From assembly GCF_015326965.1 (NCBI RefSeq), contig NZ_CP017659.1, forward strand, positions 124,001-188,000: a stretch of 64,000 bases of DNA, in the 5' to 3' direction. This document shows positions 45,575-53,884 of this stretch, one piece after another. How positions within the stretch are numbered: the first letter of the stretch is position 1; each line of letters begins with the position of its first letter. A model generated the notes under the pieces. It searched no databases, was not told the origin of the DNA, and saw nothing but the letters and a program-made list of their open reading frames with translations. Source of the DNA: Paenibacillus sp. JZ16 (GTDB lineage: Bacteria > Bacillota > Bacilli > Paenibacillales > Paenibacillaceae). A program made the position numbers and the translations under genes.

Positions 45575-45814
45575 ATGCTCAACTTCGCGATTATAGCGGC
45601 TTCAGCCGGGATCTTAACCTGGCTGGAGCTGCCGAGGATGCTCCGGGAAAAAGAATACAGGGAAATCTGGGGGTTCGCGGTATTCATGCTCATTGGCATG
45701 GGAATCAGCGTGGCTCAAACGGTCATGAAAGATATCCCAACTCCCTTGGCTATGATCACGGTCGTATTCAAGCCGCTCAGTGATTGGCTTACTGCCATCG
45801 GTTTGATCCAATAA
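45575..45814 (+). CDS. Small two-helix membrane protein, GerXD-like D subunit
   Basis: This 79-residue protein has two hydrophobic segments (about 2-17 and 29-48) separated by a charged LPRMLREKEYREIW loop, with a shorter one at the end. Short two-helix D-subunit genes are known beside some GerA-type operons, such as gerKD. Placement between C and B subunits suggests that role. The start has GAGGCG nearby. The evidence is position and topology, not sequence identity. Confidence 0.72.
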   Translation: MLNFAIIAASAGILTWLELPRMLREKEYREIWGFAVFMLIGMGISVAQTVMKDIPTPLAMITVVFKPLSDWLTAIGLIQ

Positions 45815-45831
45815 GAAAAGGAGCGGGAAAG

Positions 45832-46956
45832 ATGCCCGTAGTCAAAATTTCACTGCGTCAGGTCAGCATATTAACTGCCTTGTATACGATCGGAAGCGCT
45901 ATTCTTATCGTTCCTTCGAGTATGGCTTCCATTGCTAAGCAAGATGCATGGATTGCCTGCTTGGTCGGTACCGGCCTCGGATTCATCATTCTGGCGCTGC
46001 AGCTGCAATTGTTCAAAAAATATCCGGAAACGAATTTAATGCAGTTGTCCGAGAAGCTTTTTGGAAAATGGATCGGCAAAACGATAAACCTTCTCTTCCT
46101 GCTTACGTTGTTCCTAGGCGGTCCCGCTACGGTGTTACATGAGATCGGTATTTTCATGACGATCCAGATGCTGCCGGAAACTCCGATTCAGGCGATCATC
46201 TTCCTATTTGGGGCCCTGGTTGTGCTTGGGGTGCGTTTAGGCCTTGAGGTGCTGGCTCGTTCAGCGGAAATGCTCTTTCCATGGTTTCTTCTTCTGTTTC
46301 TATCCATGAGTTTATTATTATTGTCAGAGATTAAATGGGAGAATGCTATGCCGATTTTGGAATCGGGGATTAACCCCTTCTTTCCAGCCGCCGTCTCTTT
46401 CGTTAGCATTACTTTTCTGCCGAATGTCGTGTTGATGATCATCTACCCGGGGGCCGTCAACCGACCGTCAGAAACATACAAAGCCGTTTATATCGGCAGT
46501 TTATTCGGAGCGATGGTGTTGTTTACGATTATTGCCTTAACGATCTTGGTACTGGGTCCAGACATAACAGCAAGAAACCTGTATCCAAGTTATATGCTGG
46601 CAAAAAAAATCAATATCGGCAATTTTCTTCAGCGGATTGAGGCGGTCATGGCCGTGATGTGGTTTATCACTTTATTTTATCGAATTTCCTTGTTTTTCTA
46701 TGCCATAGCGATTGGGGTAAGCCAAATATTTAATATTAAAAACTATCAGCCTCTGGTCGTTCCGCTCGGTTGGATTCTGGCCGCGGTTTCCGTCTTCATC
46801 TATCCCAATGTTCCATTCAAGTTGGTATGGGATACTAAGACCTGGATTCCGTATACGATTACCATCGGATTTATACTCCCGCTTTTGTTGTTCGGCATGC
46901 ACGGATTGCGTAAAATTGGTTCCAAAAAAAACAAAAAGTCCTCGAAATCCGCCTAA
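45832..46956 (+). CDS. Spore germination receptor B subunit (GerAB-type permease)
   Basis: This 374-residue, about ten-helix permease of the GerAB/YndE family, related to amino-acid transporters, is probably where the germinant binds. Typical features are RQVSILTALYTIGSAILIVPS at the start and a Lys-rich tail. The ATG at 45832 has AAAGGAGCGGG before it; a longer upstream frame overlaps the D subunit and lacks a site. With the A, C and D subunits it should form a receptor complex in the spore inner membrane. Confidence 0.93.
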   Translation: MPVVKISLRQVSILTALYTIGSAILIVPSSMASIAKQDAWIACLVGTGLGFIILALQLQLFKKYPETNLMQLSEKLFGKWIGKTINLLFLLTLFLGGPATVLHEIGIFMTIQMLPETPIQAIIFLFGALVVLGVRLGLEVLARSAEMLFPWFLLLFLSMSLLLLSEIKWENAMPILESGINPFFPAAVSFVSITFLPNVVLMIIYPGAVNRPSETYKAVYIGSLFGAMVLFTIIALTILVLGPDITARNLYPSYMLAKKINIGNFLQRIEAVMAVMWFITLFYRISLFFYAIAIGVSQIFNIKNYQPLVVPLGWILAAVSVFIYPNVPFKLVWDTKTWIPYTITIGFILPLLLFGMHGLRKIGSKKNKKSSKSA

Positions 46957-47034
46957 ACGGTTGGAGGACAAAGTGGGTTAATTGATAATCCACAGAAATC
47001 GCTATTGAAATGGAAATAGCTTAGCTTGTGCGAT

Positions 47035-47059
47035 CCGTCTACTTGTAGACGGTTTTTTT
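47035..47059 (+). terminator. Terminator of the germination operon
   Basis: CCGTCTA and TAGACGG form a seven-bp stem with a four-base loop, followed by seven T residues. Confidence 0.9.
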
Positions 47060-47150
47060 ATGTTGAGCCGGCAGGAAAGGGAAGTTTATCTATTGCGCAC
47101 TAATAGATGAAGTCACTCTGACATTATTAAGGAATAACGGCGATTGTGAT

Positions 47151-47498
47151 TTATGTCAAATTCTTAGGTTTATCACCGATCAAGCCCAACAAAAACATTT
47201 GAGAATAAGCGTAGCCTCTATAAGTCTTGGATAAACACGAAGGAATCGTAAGGTCGAGATCCATATAGGTCGTCAAGATCAACTGCGTAAACTCCTTCTG
47301 GTTCGTCAAGGAATGCTCTTGCAATTGTTTAGCGAATTCCTTGTTGACATGTTCCCTTCCTCCCAATGCTTGCTGCAATTGGTATCCTGCCAAATATAGC
47401 TCGGCAGCAGAATCTTCATCCGTTCTTCGATGCTCCGCTACATAGTTGCCAATCCAGTCGCGAACAAGAGTAGAAGGGTCCGTATTGATCCTATCCAT
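47151..47498 (-). CDS. Hypothetical protein
   Basis: I do not recognise this 115-residue soluble helical protein, which is acidic in its first half (YVAEHRRTDEDSAAEL) and ends FLLGLIGDKPKNLT. It has no signal peptide or membrane segment. The ribosome binding site is weak. It is divergent from the gene at 47591, with less than 100 bases between the starts. Confidence 0.5.
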   Translation of the reverse strand: MDRINTDPSTLVRDWIGNYVAEHRRTDEDSAAELYLAGYQLQQALGGREHVNKEFAKQLQEHSLTNQKEFTQLILTTYMDLDLTIPSCLSKTYRGYAYSQMFLLGLIGDKPKNLT

Positions 47499-47590
47499 TG
47501 TCTGAAACCGACTGAAACCCTGCGTACCTGGCAGTCGTATATGATAATTGTCATCTCTGACATCGTTAACGGGAGGAGGAGATAAAACCC

Positions 47591-48433
47591 GTGGTCAAGC
47601 AACGCAAAAATAAACCCAGTCGTACAGGTATCCATACATATAAGCAGAAAGCGAGAAAACAACGTAAACGATCCGAAGACACCCGCTTCGATCGGTTCTG
47701 GTTTCGGATTATGGAAGCGATCGGATGGATTATCCTGCTTGGATCGCTTCTAATGTATTGGAATTCCGCCCGGCTCACGACCATTATAAACAAAGCTCAG
47801 CCGGTCCATCATTTGACATCCGAAATGACTGGCTATGTACGTCTCGAAGGTCAGGCTGGGGGAGAAGCGGCATATACGGATGAAGGCAAGCTCCAGGATC
47901 TTTATGCTCTGCTCCAGAAAGAGCCGTTCCGCTGGGAATGCGGCAAGGGTGGTTGCGATTACAAGCTGGATGATAACGGAAGCCACCAATCATGGGGAAG
48001 TTCAGAGCTTAACGGAGTAACGGTTCAGGCGGAACGGTTCAGGTTTTACACGGACTGGCTTCCGCTGAATTTTGCGACGGTTGACCCGAAACATGTCTCC
48101 CTGATTTACCAAGGAAATTCATCCCGACCGCTGCTGATGGAAAGTCCCAAGGGTACGGCTTACGGTTATTATGCCGTCTCCCCCGGGGATTGGGTGACGG
48201 TAATTGGCCGGGCTAACAAAGGCCAGTTGGAAGCCTTTCCCTTACCGGGGGACGATACGAAACATCCTGTTCTGCTGATCGGTACGAGTGTGGAACAGAT
48301 GGTGTCGGAAGAGAAAGGAGTCCAGTCCGTGTATTTAATCATTTCTTGTATCGTCGCATTGATGCTGCTCCCTAAAATGATCGGAAGAACCAGGCGAATC
48401 ACTCCATGGTTAAAGACTAGAAGAGCGAGATAG
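47591..48433 (+). CDS. Two-transmembrane protein of unknown function, GIDE-like layout
   Basis: This 280-residue protein starts with a very basic cytoplasmic tail (KQKARKQRKRSED). One membrane helix (about 38-60), a soluble domain of about 190 residues and a second helix (about 245-262) follow. The region reading GDWVTVIGRANKGQLEAFP then LLIGTSVEQMVSEEK recalls the GIDE/BAM-type beside-a-membrane domain, but the match is loose. CGKGGC (136-141) contains a close Cys pair. GTG is the start, with GGGAGGAGGAG before it. Its function is unknown. Confidence 0.6.
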   Translation: MVKQRKNKPSRTGIHTYKQKARKQRKRSEDTRFDRFWFRIMEAIGWIILLGSLLMYWNSARLTTIINKAQPVHHLTSEMTGYVRLEGQAGGEAAYTDEGKLQDLYALLQKEPFRWECGKGGCDYKLDDNGSHQSWGSSELNGVTVQAERFRFYTDWLPLNFATVDPKHVSLIYQGNSSRPLLMESPKGTAYGYYAVSPGDWVTVIGRANKGQLEAFPLPGDDTKHPVLLIGTSVEQMVSEEKGVQSVYLIISCIVALMLLPKMIGRTRRITPWLKTRRAR

Positions 48434-48535
48434 TATGAACTGCATACGGAGGCGAGGATCATGGCTGCGGGGAAGACCGCGGCTCTTGATCCAAGGGTGC
48501 AGACACATTTGACATGAATAAAAACGAGGAGTAAA

Positions 48536-48598
48536 ATGAATTCGCAGCTGCTTGAACAATTGTTCAAAACGAACGTTCAAATCAAAGAATCAACTTAA
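48536..48598 (+). CDS. Possible 20-residue small ORF before the TetR gene
   Basis: A 20-codon frame with a good GAGGAG site seven bases before its ATG encodes MNSQLLEQLFKTNVQ plus five more residues. It contains the palindromes described below. Another 18-codon frame with GGAGG lies at 48461-48517. They may be peptides, decayed gene starts, or chance. Confidence 0.25.
   Translation: MNSQLLEQLFKTNVQIKEST
48552..48578 (+). promoter_or_regulatory. Perfect palindromes upstream of the TetR gene, probable operator
   Basis: A perfect 16-bp palindrome TTGAACAATTGTTCAA (48552-48567) is followed by GAACGTTC (48571-48578). The GTTCAA half-site occurs twice. The sites lie 68 bases before the TetR start and fit TetR autoregulation, though the first also lies within a small coding frame. 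Confidence 0.55.
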
Positions 48599-48645
48599 CG
48601 AATAATTGGAATAGCAAATACATGTAGACAGGTAATGGATATCGA

Positions 48646-49254
48646 ATGGTAAACGAAGAACAGGTACAAAATCAGGAAAAGGACGTAAAGCAGAAGATTT
48701 TAGAGGCAGCGAAGAAGCTGTTTGCCGGAAAAGGTTTTGAAGGCACCAGCGTCAGGGAAATTTGCGACGAAGCAGGCGTTGCATTAGCGCTGGTATCCTA
48801 CCATTTCGGAGGAAAGGACAAGCTGCTCTATGCTTTGTTCGAACCGCTTAATGAACATTTTGCGAAGCTGTCCTTCAACTTGGCGGAGCCAATCAACGCG
48901 CTTGAAGCGTTTATCCGTGGTTTTGTTGCATACCGTTACGATAACGAAGAGTTGATTCATATCCTGCAGCAGGAAATGATGATGCAAAGTCCCCGGCTCA
49001 AGATGCTTTCGAATGCCTATTATCCTTCTTGGGTACATCTAAGAGCCATACTGGAAGCAGGGAAGAGCCAAGGCGTGTTTCAGTTCGAATCGATTGTGTA
49101 CGCCGTCCATTTTGTGATGGGGGTCGTTATCTTTTCCAGACAGAACCCGTTCCTCGAGCCAGTGTTCGGCGATTTGCCCCCTGCGGAGGACAACGCCGCG
49201 CAGGCAGCTGAGCATATTATTCGTCTTGTCTTGAACGGTTTGCATTCATCGTGA
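48646..49254 (+). CDS. TetR/AcrR family transcriptional regulator
   Basis: This 202-residue one-component repressor has an N-terminal helix-turn-helix (about 10-60): KILEAAKKLFAGKGFEGTSVREICDEAGVALALVSYHFGGK. The C-terminal ligand domain is helical. The DNA-binding ISDEAGVSLAxVxYHF pattern is typical of the YfiR/CecR group. It lies 20 bases before the broken alcohol dehydrogenase gene and probably controlled it. The start has a weak AGGTAATGG site. Confidence 0.9.
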   Translation: MVNEEQVQNQEKDVKQKILEAAKKLFAGKGFEGTSVREICDEAGVALALVSYHFGGKDKLLYALFEPLNEHFAKLSFNLAEPINALEAFIRGFVAYRYDNEELIHILQQEMMMQSPRLKMLSNAYYPSWVHLRAILEAGKSQGVFQFESIVYAVHFVMGVVIFSRQNPFLEPVFGDLPPAEDNAAQAAEHIIRLVLNGLHSS

Positions 49255-49274
49255 ACAGCAAAGGGGATAACATC

Positions 49275-50070
49275 ATGAGAGCAGCGAAAATATACGGAAC
49301 TAAAGACATCAGGGTTGAAGAAACGGCCATTCCTCCTCTTGAAGCGGGAAAGATACTCCTCAAAGTGGATTATGCAGGCATATGCGGAAGCGACATGCAT
49401 GAATATGTAGCGGGTACATTTCCAATCCGCACGCAGCCGGTTCTCGGACATGAATTCTCCGGTACGGTCGTTGAAGTAGGAGAAGGCGTAACCACTGTGG
49501 AGCCCGGTGATCAGGTGGCCGTTGAACCACTCATCGCTTGCGGCCATTGCTCCAATTGCCGAAGAGGAATGGTGAATCTGTGCTCGAACAGCGGCGGGAG
49601 CAAGCGAAATCATCGTCGTGGAAGTATCCGATGACCGCCGGGAGAAGGCGCTGGAGCTAGGTGCAACCCACGTACTTAACCCGGTTGAAGTCGATGCAGT
49701 TGCACGAATCAAGGAGCTGACGGACGGAGGAGTGGACGTAGCCTTTGATGCGGCGGGTGTGCAGGCTACATTCTTGAGCGGCGTAAGTGCGGTGAGAAAA
49801 GGCGGGGAATTCAAGGTTGTGAGTTTGTGGGAACAGCCGGTCACCTTTAGCCCGAACAGCTTTGTAAAGACCGAAGCCAAAATTACCGGTTCTTACGCTT
49901 ACGCAAACCTGTTCCCCGAGGTGATTCGATTGCTCGCCGGAGGTATCATTGATGGGAACAAGGTCATCACAAGCCTCATACCGCTCGGCGATATTGTCGA
50001 GAAAGGCTTTGAAACATTGGCCAATGATCGAAAACAATGCAAAATTTTAGTTGATATGCACTTGTCCTAA
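49275..50070 (+). pseudogene. Zinc alcohol dehydrogenase (threonine/butanediol dehydrogenase type), internally deleted
   Basis: The first part encodes the GroES-like domain with the catalytic zinc ligands (CGSDMHE; GHE at 58-60) and the structural-zinc cysteines CGHCSNCRRGMVNLC. It breaks near 49588. A second frame then resumes with AGASEIIVVEVSDDRREKALELGAT and runs to the C-terminus. The Rossmann GxGxxG segment and about 80 codons between are missing, and the reading frame changes. A normal enzyme has about 350 residues. This is therefore an inactivated gene, created by a deletion of about 240 bases that was not a multiple of three. Confidence 0.88.
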
Positions 50071-50076
50071 TGAATC

Positions 50077-50109
50077 AGCCCTACCAAGATCTCTATGGTA
50101 GGGCTTTTC
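50077..50109 (+). terminator. Terminator after the broken dehydrogenase
   Basis: AGCCCTACCA and TGGTAGGGCT form a perfect ten-bp stem with an eight-base loop, followed by TTTTCTAT. Confidence 0.9.
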
Positions 50110-50255
50110 TATACTGTACCTTACGCCGAATTTAATGGGAGGTGGAATTATTATCCACTCAGTCTTCATCAAAGGCATTTTTTTATATATAATTAATTCT
50201 TACATAATTTCATAAACCACTCTTAGGTTAATAAAAGCAAAGCGAGGTGAGCGTG

Positions 50256-50795
50256 ATGGAGGATACCATCACCATTGTAGAATATGACCAGAGCTGGGCG
50301 GAAGCTTTTGAATCCGAAAAAGAAGCGCTTCTTTCGGGACTTGGTGCCGAAGCGGCAGCCATCGAGCATGTGGGGAGTACCGCGATTCCCGGGCAGGCAT
50401 CCAAGCCGGTGATCGACATCTTTGTCGGTTTGACGCCGCTCCGGCCGGTCGCCTATTATGAATCAAGGTTTGATCCGGCTAGCTATACGCATATTCCAAC
50501 CGGAATGCAGGGGAGATATTTATTTGCCAAGCGTACGGAAGGAAAGTGGACTCATAATGTTCACCTTATGATGTATGATGCGTTGTTCCATACGAGAAAT
50601 GAAATTTTGCTGCGAGATTATTTGCGTATTCATCCGGAGCTTGTCACGCAGTACGGCGCAGTAAAAAGGGCGGCTGCCCTAAACGCAAGTTCCATGGAAG
50701 CCTATACGAAGGAGAAAACCGCTTTTATTCAGATGGTTGTGGATGCGGCCCGAAGCGAGCTGGGCCTTCCGCTGCAGAATGTGTGGGAAGATTAA
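50256..50795 (+). CDS. GrpB family protein
   Basis: This 179-residue protein belongs to the GrpB/DUF-UPF0157 family, a nucleotidyltransferase-like fold. The signature is EHVGSTAIPGQASKPVIDIFVG near residues 34-55, and the family tail GPVKRxAA-like AVKRAAALN follows. Function is not established; some relatives are fused to dephospho-CoA kinase. The ATG at 50256 has GAGGTG six bases upstream; the GTG nine bases earlier lies in that site. A minus-strand terminator separates it from the next gene. Confidence 0.88.
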   Translation: MEDTITIVEYDQSWAEAFESEKEALLSGLGAEAAAIEHVGSTAIPGQASKPVIDIFVGLTPLRPVAYYESRFDPASYTHIPTGMQGRYLFAKRTEGKWTHNVHLMMYDALFHTRNEILLRDYLRIHPELVTQYGAVKRAAALNASSMEAYTKEKTAFIQMVVDAARSELGLPLQNVWED

Positions 50796-50799
50796 GATT

Positions 50800-50840
50800 A
50801 AAAACAGCACGACCAGCGCTATCAAGGTATACGCTGGTCG
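50800..50840 (-). terminator. Terminator of the phytanoyl-CoA dioxygenase-like gene
   Basis: On the minus strand CGACCAGCG and CGCTGGTCG pair around a 13-base loop, followed by TGCTGTTTTTAA. On the plus strand no T tract follows. Confidence 0.75.
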
Positions 50841-50848
50841 CATGAAAT

Positions 50849-51655
50849 TTAATGGGGATATGCCGTATCAAATTCGACGCCGCACGGACCGCCATTCGGA
50901 TTGATGTCGAGATTGACTTCCGTCCCGTCCTCCCGGAATAATGGCCGATAGAAAGCACCGATCTTGGCAGCCGAGGCGTTGGCGTAGTGGCAGATGAAGG
51001 CTCGGCGAAAACGGTTGGATTTGTTACGGTAGGAGCCGTGGATCAGGTTGCCGTTAAAGAACAGCACATCGCCTTTGTCCATGATCGCCGGGAGGGCCTT
51101 GCTATCCTTGGGCGGCTTTACGAAATGGGTGGTGAACGACTCGTTCGAGTCGGCTTCCTCCGGGCACACCAGAGCATAATCACTTGTTTTCGGAACGACG
51201 AGCAACCCGCCGTTCTCTTCATTAGACGCATCGATTGCGGTCCACGCCGCGATACAGTTACCCGGCTCGACCTGCAGGTAAAAGTTGTCCTGGTGCAGCG
51301 CTTGTCCGCGGGAACCCGGGGGTTTGTAATAGAACATGCTTTGAGCCGCGAGTGCCGGCTCGCCATACAAATCGGCCAGTACATCCATAACAGGCTTGTG
51401 CAGCATATATTTCATCGCGGTCGGATTAAAGCGGTGCGGATGCATCACACGGGGATAACGCTTCAGCGGTTCGACAACTTCCTCATCCAACACCGGCTCA
51501 AAGTGGCCAGGAACGGTAGTATGGCTGATCTCCTCAAACGTTGCTTCGATTTCCGACACCTCCTCCTGGCGGAAGAGCCCTTTTACGATTAAATAACCTT
51601 CCGTTTCGAACAATTGCAACTGTTCTTGAGTCAATACTCTTGGCTGCTTTTGCAT
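50849..51655 (-). CDS. Phytanoyl-CoA dioxygenase family protein (PhyH-like)
   Basis: This 268-residue Fe(II)/2-oxoglutarate-dependent oxygenase has the iron ligands H121 and D123 in ALHQDNFYLQ and H206 in NLIHGSYRNKS, with an Arg after it to bind 2-oxoglutarate. These enzymes hydroxylate small molecules; in Firmicutes most have unknown substrates. The start has AGGAGG seven bases before. It is divergent from an AraC regulator that probably controls it, sharing a 142-base promoter region. Confidence 0.9.
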   Translation of the reverse strand: MQKQPRVLTQEQLQLFETEGYLIVKGLFRQEEVSEIEATFEEISHTTVPGHFEPVLDEEVVEPLKRYPRVMHPHRFNPTAMKYMLHKPVMDVLADLYGEPALAAQSMFYYKPPGSRGQALHQDNFYLQVEPGNCIAAWTAIDASNEENGGLLVVPKTSDYALVCPEEADSNESFTTHFVKPPKDSKALPAIMDKGDVLFFNGNLIHGSYRNKSNRFRRAFICHYANASAAKIGAFYRPLFREDGTEVNLDINPNGGPCGVEFDTAYPH

Positions 51656-51686
51656 GGGAATGCCTCCTGTACGTTTATTGTTTTTC

Positions 51687-51699
51687 CTATTGACAATAG
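51687..51699. promoter_or_regulatory. Palindrome in the divergent promoter region
   Basis: CTATTGACAATAG is a perfect odd palindrome between the oxygenase and AraC genes. It could be an operator, although AraC-type proteins usually bind direct repeats. Confidence 0.25.
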
Positions 51700-51797
51700 A
51701 ATATCGCCTGCTTAACTTGAGAGGAAGTCAGTTTTCTGCTTATTAATACCGGGATTCTGCTATTCTGTTATTACAGGTACAAAAGGAGGAGAGGTTC

Positions 51798-52604
51798 ATG
51801 CGAACGCCGGCGGGCAGGCAGGTGAAACCCTTAGAAAGTACCGGCACCATATTCGGCGACCATTTCGATCAAGACGATGCTTATCGCTTACGTCGCCCTC
51901 ATGGCATGAAGGACTGGCTGCTTGTATATACGCTGCATGGAGAGGGCTATGTCCGTACGCCTGCCGGAGAGAAGCGCTGCGGACCCGGGCAGCTTGGCCT
52001 ACTGCGCGCCAATATCGCGCATGAATACGGAACTGTGAAGGGGAAACGCTGGAACTTCCTATGGATCCATTATCCCGGACTTCCAGAAAACAGGATGCTG
52101 CGTTATGAGGAGTTTCTAGTCGAAACGCTGCCCGATGAACGTGTCCGAGGGCGAGTCGAGCAAGCATTTCGGAATGTACTTCAAGATTCACTGGATCGTT
52201 TGGACCTATGGGAGGCGCTGTGTGAGAATTCGTTGCGTGAAATTTTGCTCCTGCTTGCGCAGCGGATAAGCAAAAGACTCGATCCCAGAGTCGAGCAGAC
52301 CCTTGGTTTGCTGTCCCGATCGTTAAAAGAAGATATTCGAATTGACGCGATATCGCGAGAGATCGGAATATCGGGGTCAAGGCTGGCCCACTTGTTCAAG
52401 CAAGAAACGGGGTACACCATCGTAGAGCATCTGAATCAGATGAGGGTTCGCCATGCCGCCTTATTGATGACCCATTCCGGCCGTACGGCGAACGAAGCCG
52501 CGCAGGATGTCGGGTTTAACAGTTACAATCATTTTGCCGATCAGTTTCGCAAACAGTACGGGGTTTCACCGAGGCAGTACCGCCAGGCGTGCAAGCCTAC
52601 ATGA
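51798..52604 (+). CDS. AraC-family regulator with N-terminal cupin
   Basis: This 268-residue regulator has an N-terminal cupin-like sensing half (about 10-130, with LLVYTLHGEGYVRTPAGEKRCGPGQLGLLRANIAHEY) and a C-terminal AraC DNA-binding domain (about 165-265, ISREIGISGSRLAHLFKQETG and DVGFNSYNHFADQFRKQYGVSPRQYRQ). AAAAGGAGGAG precedes the ATG. It is divergent from the PhyH-like gene and is probably its activator. The transporter remnant follows on the same strand. Confidence 0.92.
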   Translation: MRTPAGRQVKPLESTGTIFGDHFDQDDAYRLRRPHGMKDWLLVYTLHGEGYVRTPAGEKRCGPGQLGLLRANIAHEYGTVKGKRWNFLWIHYPGLPENRMLRYEEFLVETLPDERVRGRVEQAFRNVLQDSLDRLDLWEALCENSLREILLLLAQRISKRLDPRVEQTLGLLSRSLKEDIRIDAISREIGISGSRLAHLFKQETGYTIVEHLNQMRVRHAALLMTHSGRTANEAAQDVGFNSYNHFADQFRKQYGVSPRQYRQACKPT

Positions 52605-52670
52605 AGGCTGCCAGGCTTACGTTATTCATGAATCATACCAATGGAAGCTGCCTGCAAGAGCGCTGTATAG

Positions 52671-53330
52671 AATCACGCTGTACAACCTCCACTGGCCAGC
52701 AGCATGGCTTCGGTATTGAATGCAACGACGCCGATCTGGACCATGATCGTTGGGTTGCTGTTCTTCGGCTCCGTGTTTAGGCGGATTCAATGGATGGGCA
52801 TGGGCGTCGCGCTTGTCGGACTGATTATTCTGCTCGGTATTCGACCTGGATCATTTATTACCGTCGATTTCATTGGGTTTGCGACAATGATTGGTGCTAC
52901 TTTGTGTTATGCCGTTGGTTCGCAGTTATCCAAACGTTTATTGGGCGGACTGAGTTTGTATCAGTTAACGTTCGCGACATTGCTTGGGGCAATGGCAGGG
53001 AGTGGATTAATCGCTCTTACAACGGAAAAGGTTGAGCTTGCCAGAATCGCGGAGCCTTCCAATATAGGTTCTCTTGTTGGCCTCGGCATCTTCGGCTCTG
53101 GCGTGGCCTATATTCTGTTCAATTATATGGTCTTGAAAGGGAGCCCCGAGTTCGCGACATCCGTCACTTATCTCGTGCCTGCAACGGCGATGATCTGGGG
53201 ATATACACTGCTGGATGAACCGATTGGATGGAGCCTGATCCTCGGCCTAATTCTCATTTTAACCGGGGTGTTTATCACCAATCATGGCGGACGAACACAA
53301 CAAGAAAGAGTTGCTGCTGTACCTAAGTAA
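52671..53330 (+). pseudogene. EamA family transporter missing its N-terminus
   Basis: The frame encodes about 220 residues of a DMT-superfamily permease: the end of the first EamA repeat (MASVLNATTPIWTMIVGLL) and all of the second (to VFITNHGG). Complete members have about 300 residues and ten helices; the first two to three helices are absent. A stop at 52668 blocks the frame upstream, although an in-frame ATG at 52704 could start a short product. There is no ribosome binding site before it. A decayed gene is the simplest reading. Confidence 0.72.
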
Positions 53331-53349
53331 CATTCAATAGCACCAAGAA

Positions 53350-53380
53350 GGACTGCTAAAGAGGCAGTCTTTTGTTTTTT
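53350..53380 (+). terminator. Terminator after the transporter remnant
   Basis: GACTGC and GCAGTC pair across a seven-base loop, followed by a T-rich run with TTTTGTTTTTTT. Confidence 0.8.
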
Positions 53381-53515
53381 TATCCCCCCGTTGTAACTTA
53401 GCTGAAGCATTCATGTAATTAAGGGATTTCGATATAAACGAAAATGAAGAATTTCCTAAAGAGCTTCCTAAAAAGGAAGGATGCCGCGTGTGATACGAAT
53501 TTATATTTTGCTCCA

Positions 53516-53539
53516 GGCCGCTTAAATTGCGGCTTTTTT
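53516..53539 (+). terminator. Orphan hairpin with T tract
   Basis: GCCGC and GCGGC flank a seven-base loop and are followed by six T residues. No gene precedes it directly; a 14-codon frame (53481-53525) with AAGGAAGG right before ends in the stem. The region 53331-53884 holds no further gene I can support. Confidence 0.6.
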
Positions 53540-53684
53540 CTTGATAACCGTCGGGTTTAGTTGTTTTTCTGTTGGGTTCTAAGCTTTAAATTTTCGATGA
53601 AGATTTTGCGATTATTCTACCACCTTTGCAAAATCCACTTTGACCCATAACGAGATAAATGTAATAAAGCAAAATAAATATCGA

Positions 53685-53713
53685 TTGACACCATCTTGCT
53701 ATTTGCCTAATAT
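53685..53713 (+). promoter_or_regulatory. Promoter of the propeller/FIMAH protein gene
   Basis: A perfect TTGACA, a 17-base spacer and TAATAT lie about 170 bases before the gene. Confidence 0.7.
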
Positions 53714-53884
53714 ACGGGCCAGACGACCCGGGTCCAAGTTCTGGATTCTACTTAACAAGGGCTTGTCAATGCATCGAAAAAGGAGGGTCCGTATACAAAA
53801 ACCGAGACTAACGCCCGTTCGATACCCGCATGCATGCGCAGTGGTCTTTCGGGAAGACAACGATTGATTCTAAGGAGGTTATTT

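Noticed and set aside
48461..48517. An 18-codon frame with GGAGG, before the TetR gene
   Set aside because: It is too short to judge and has no recognisable sequence; mentioned only together with the neighbouring 20-codon frame.
51037..51592. Plus-strand open frame opposite the PhyH-like gene
   Set aside because: The PhyH iron ligands and ribosome binding site are on the minus strand, so this is an antisense shadow.
53769..53867. Basic 32-codon frame with AAGGAGG nearby, in the leader of the propeller gene
   Set aside because: The AAGGAGG lies after the ATG, not before it. A real start for this frame is missing.
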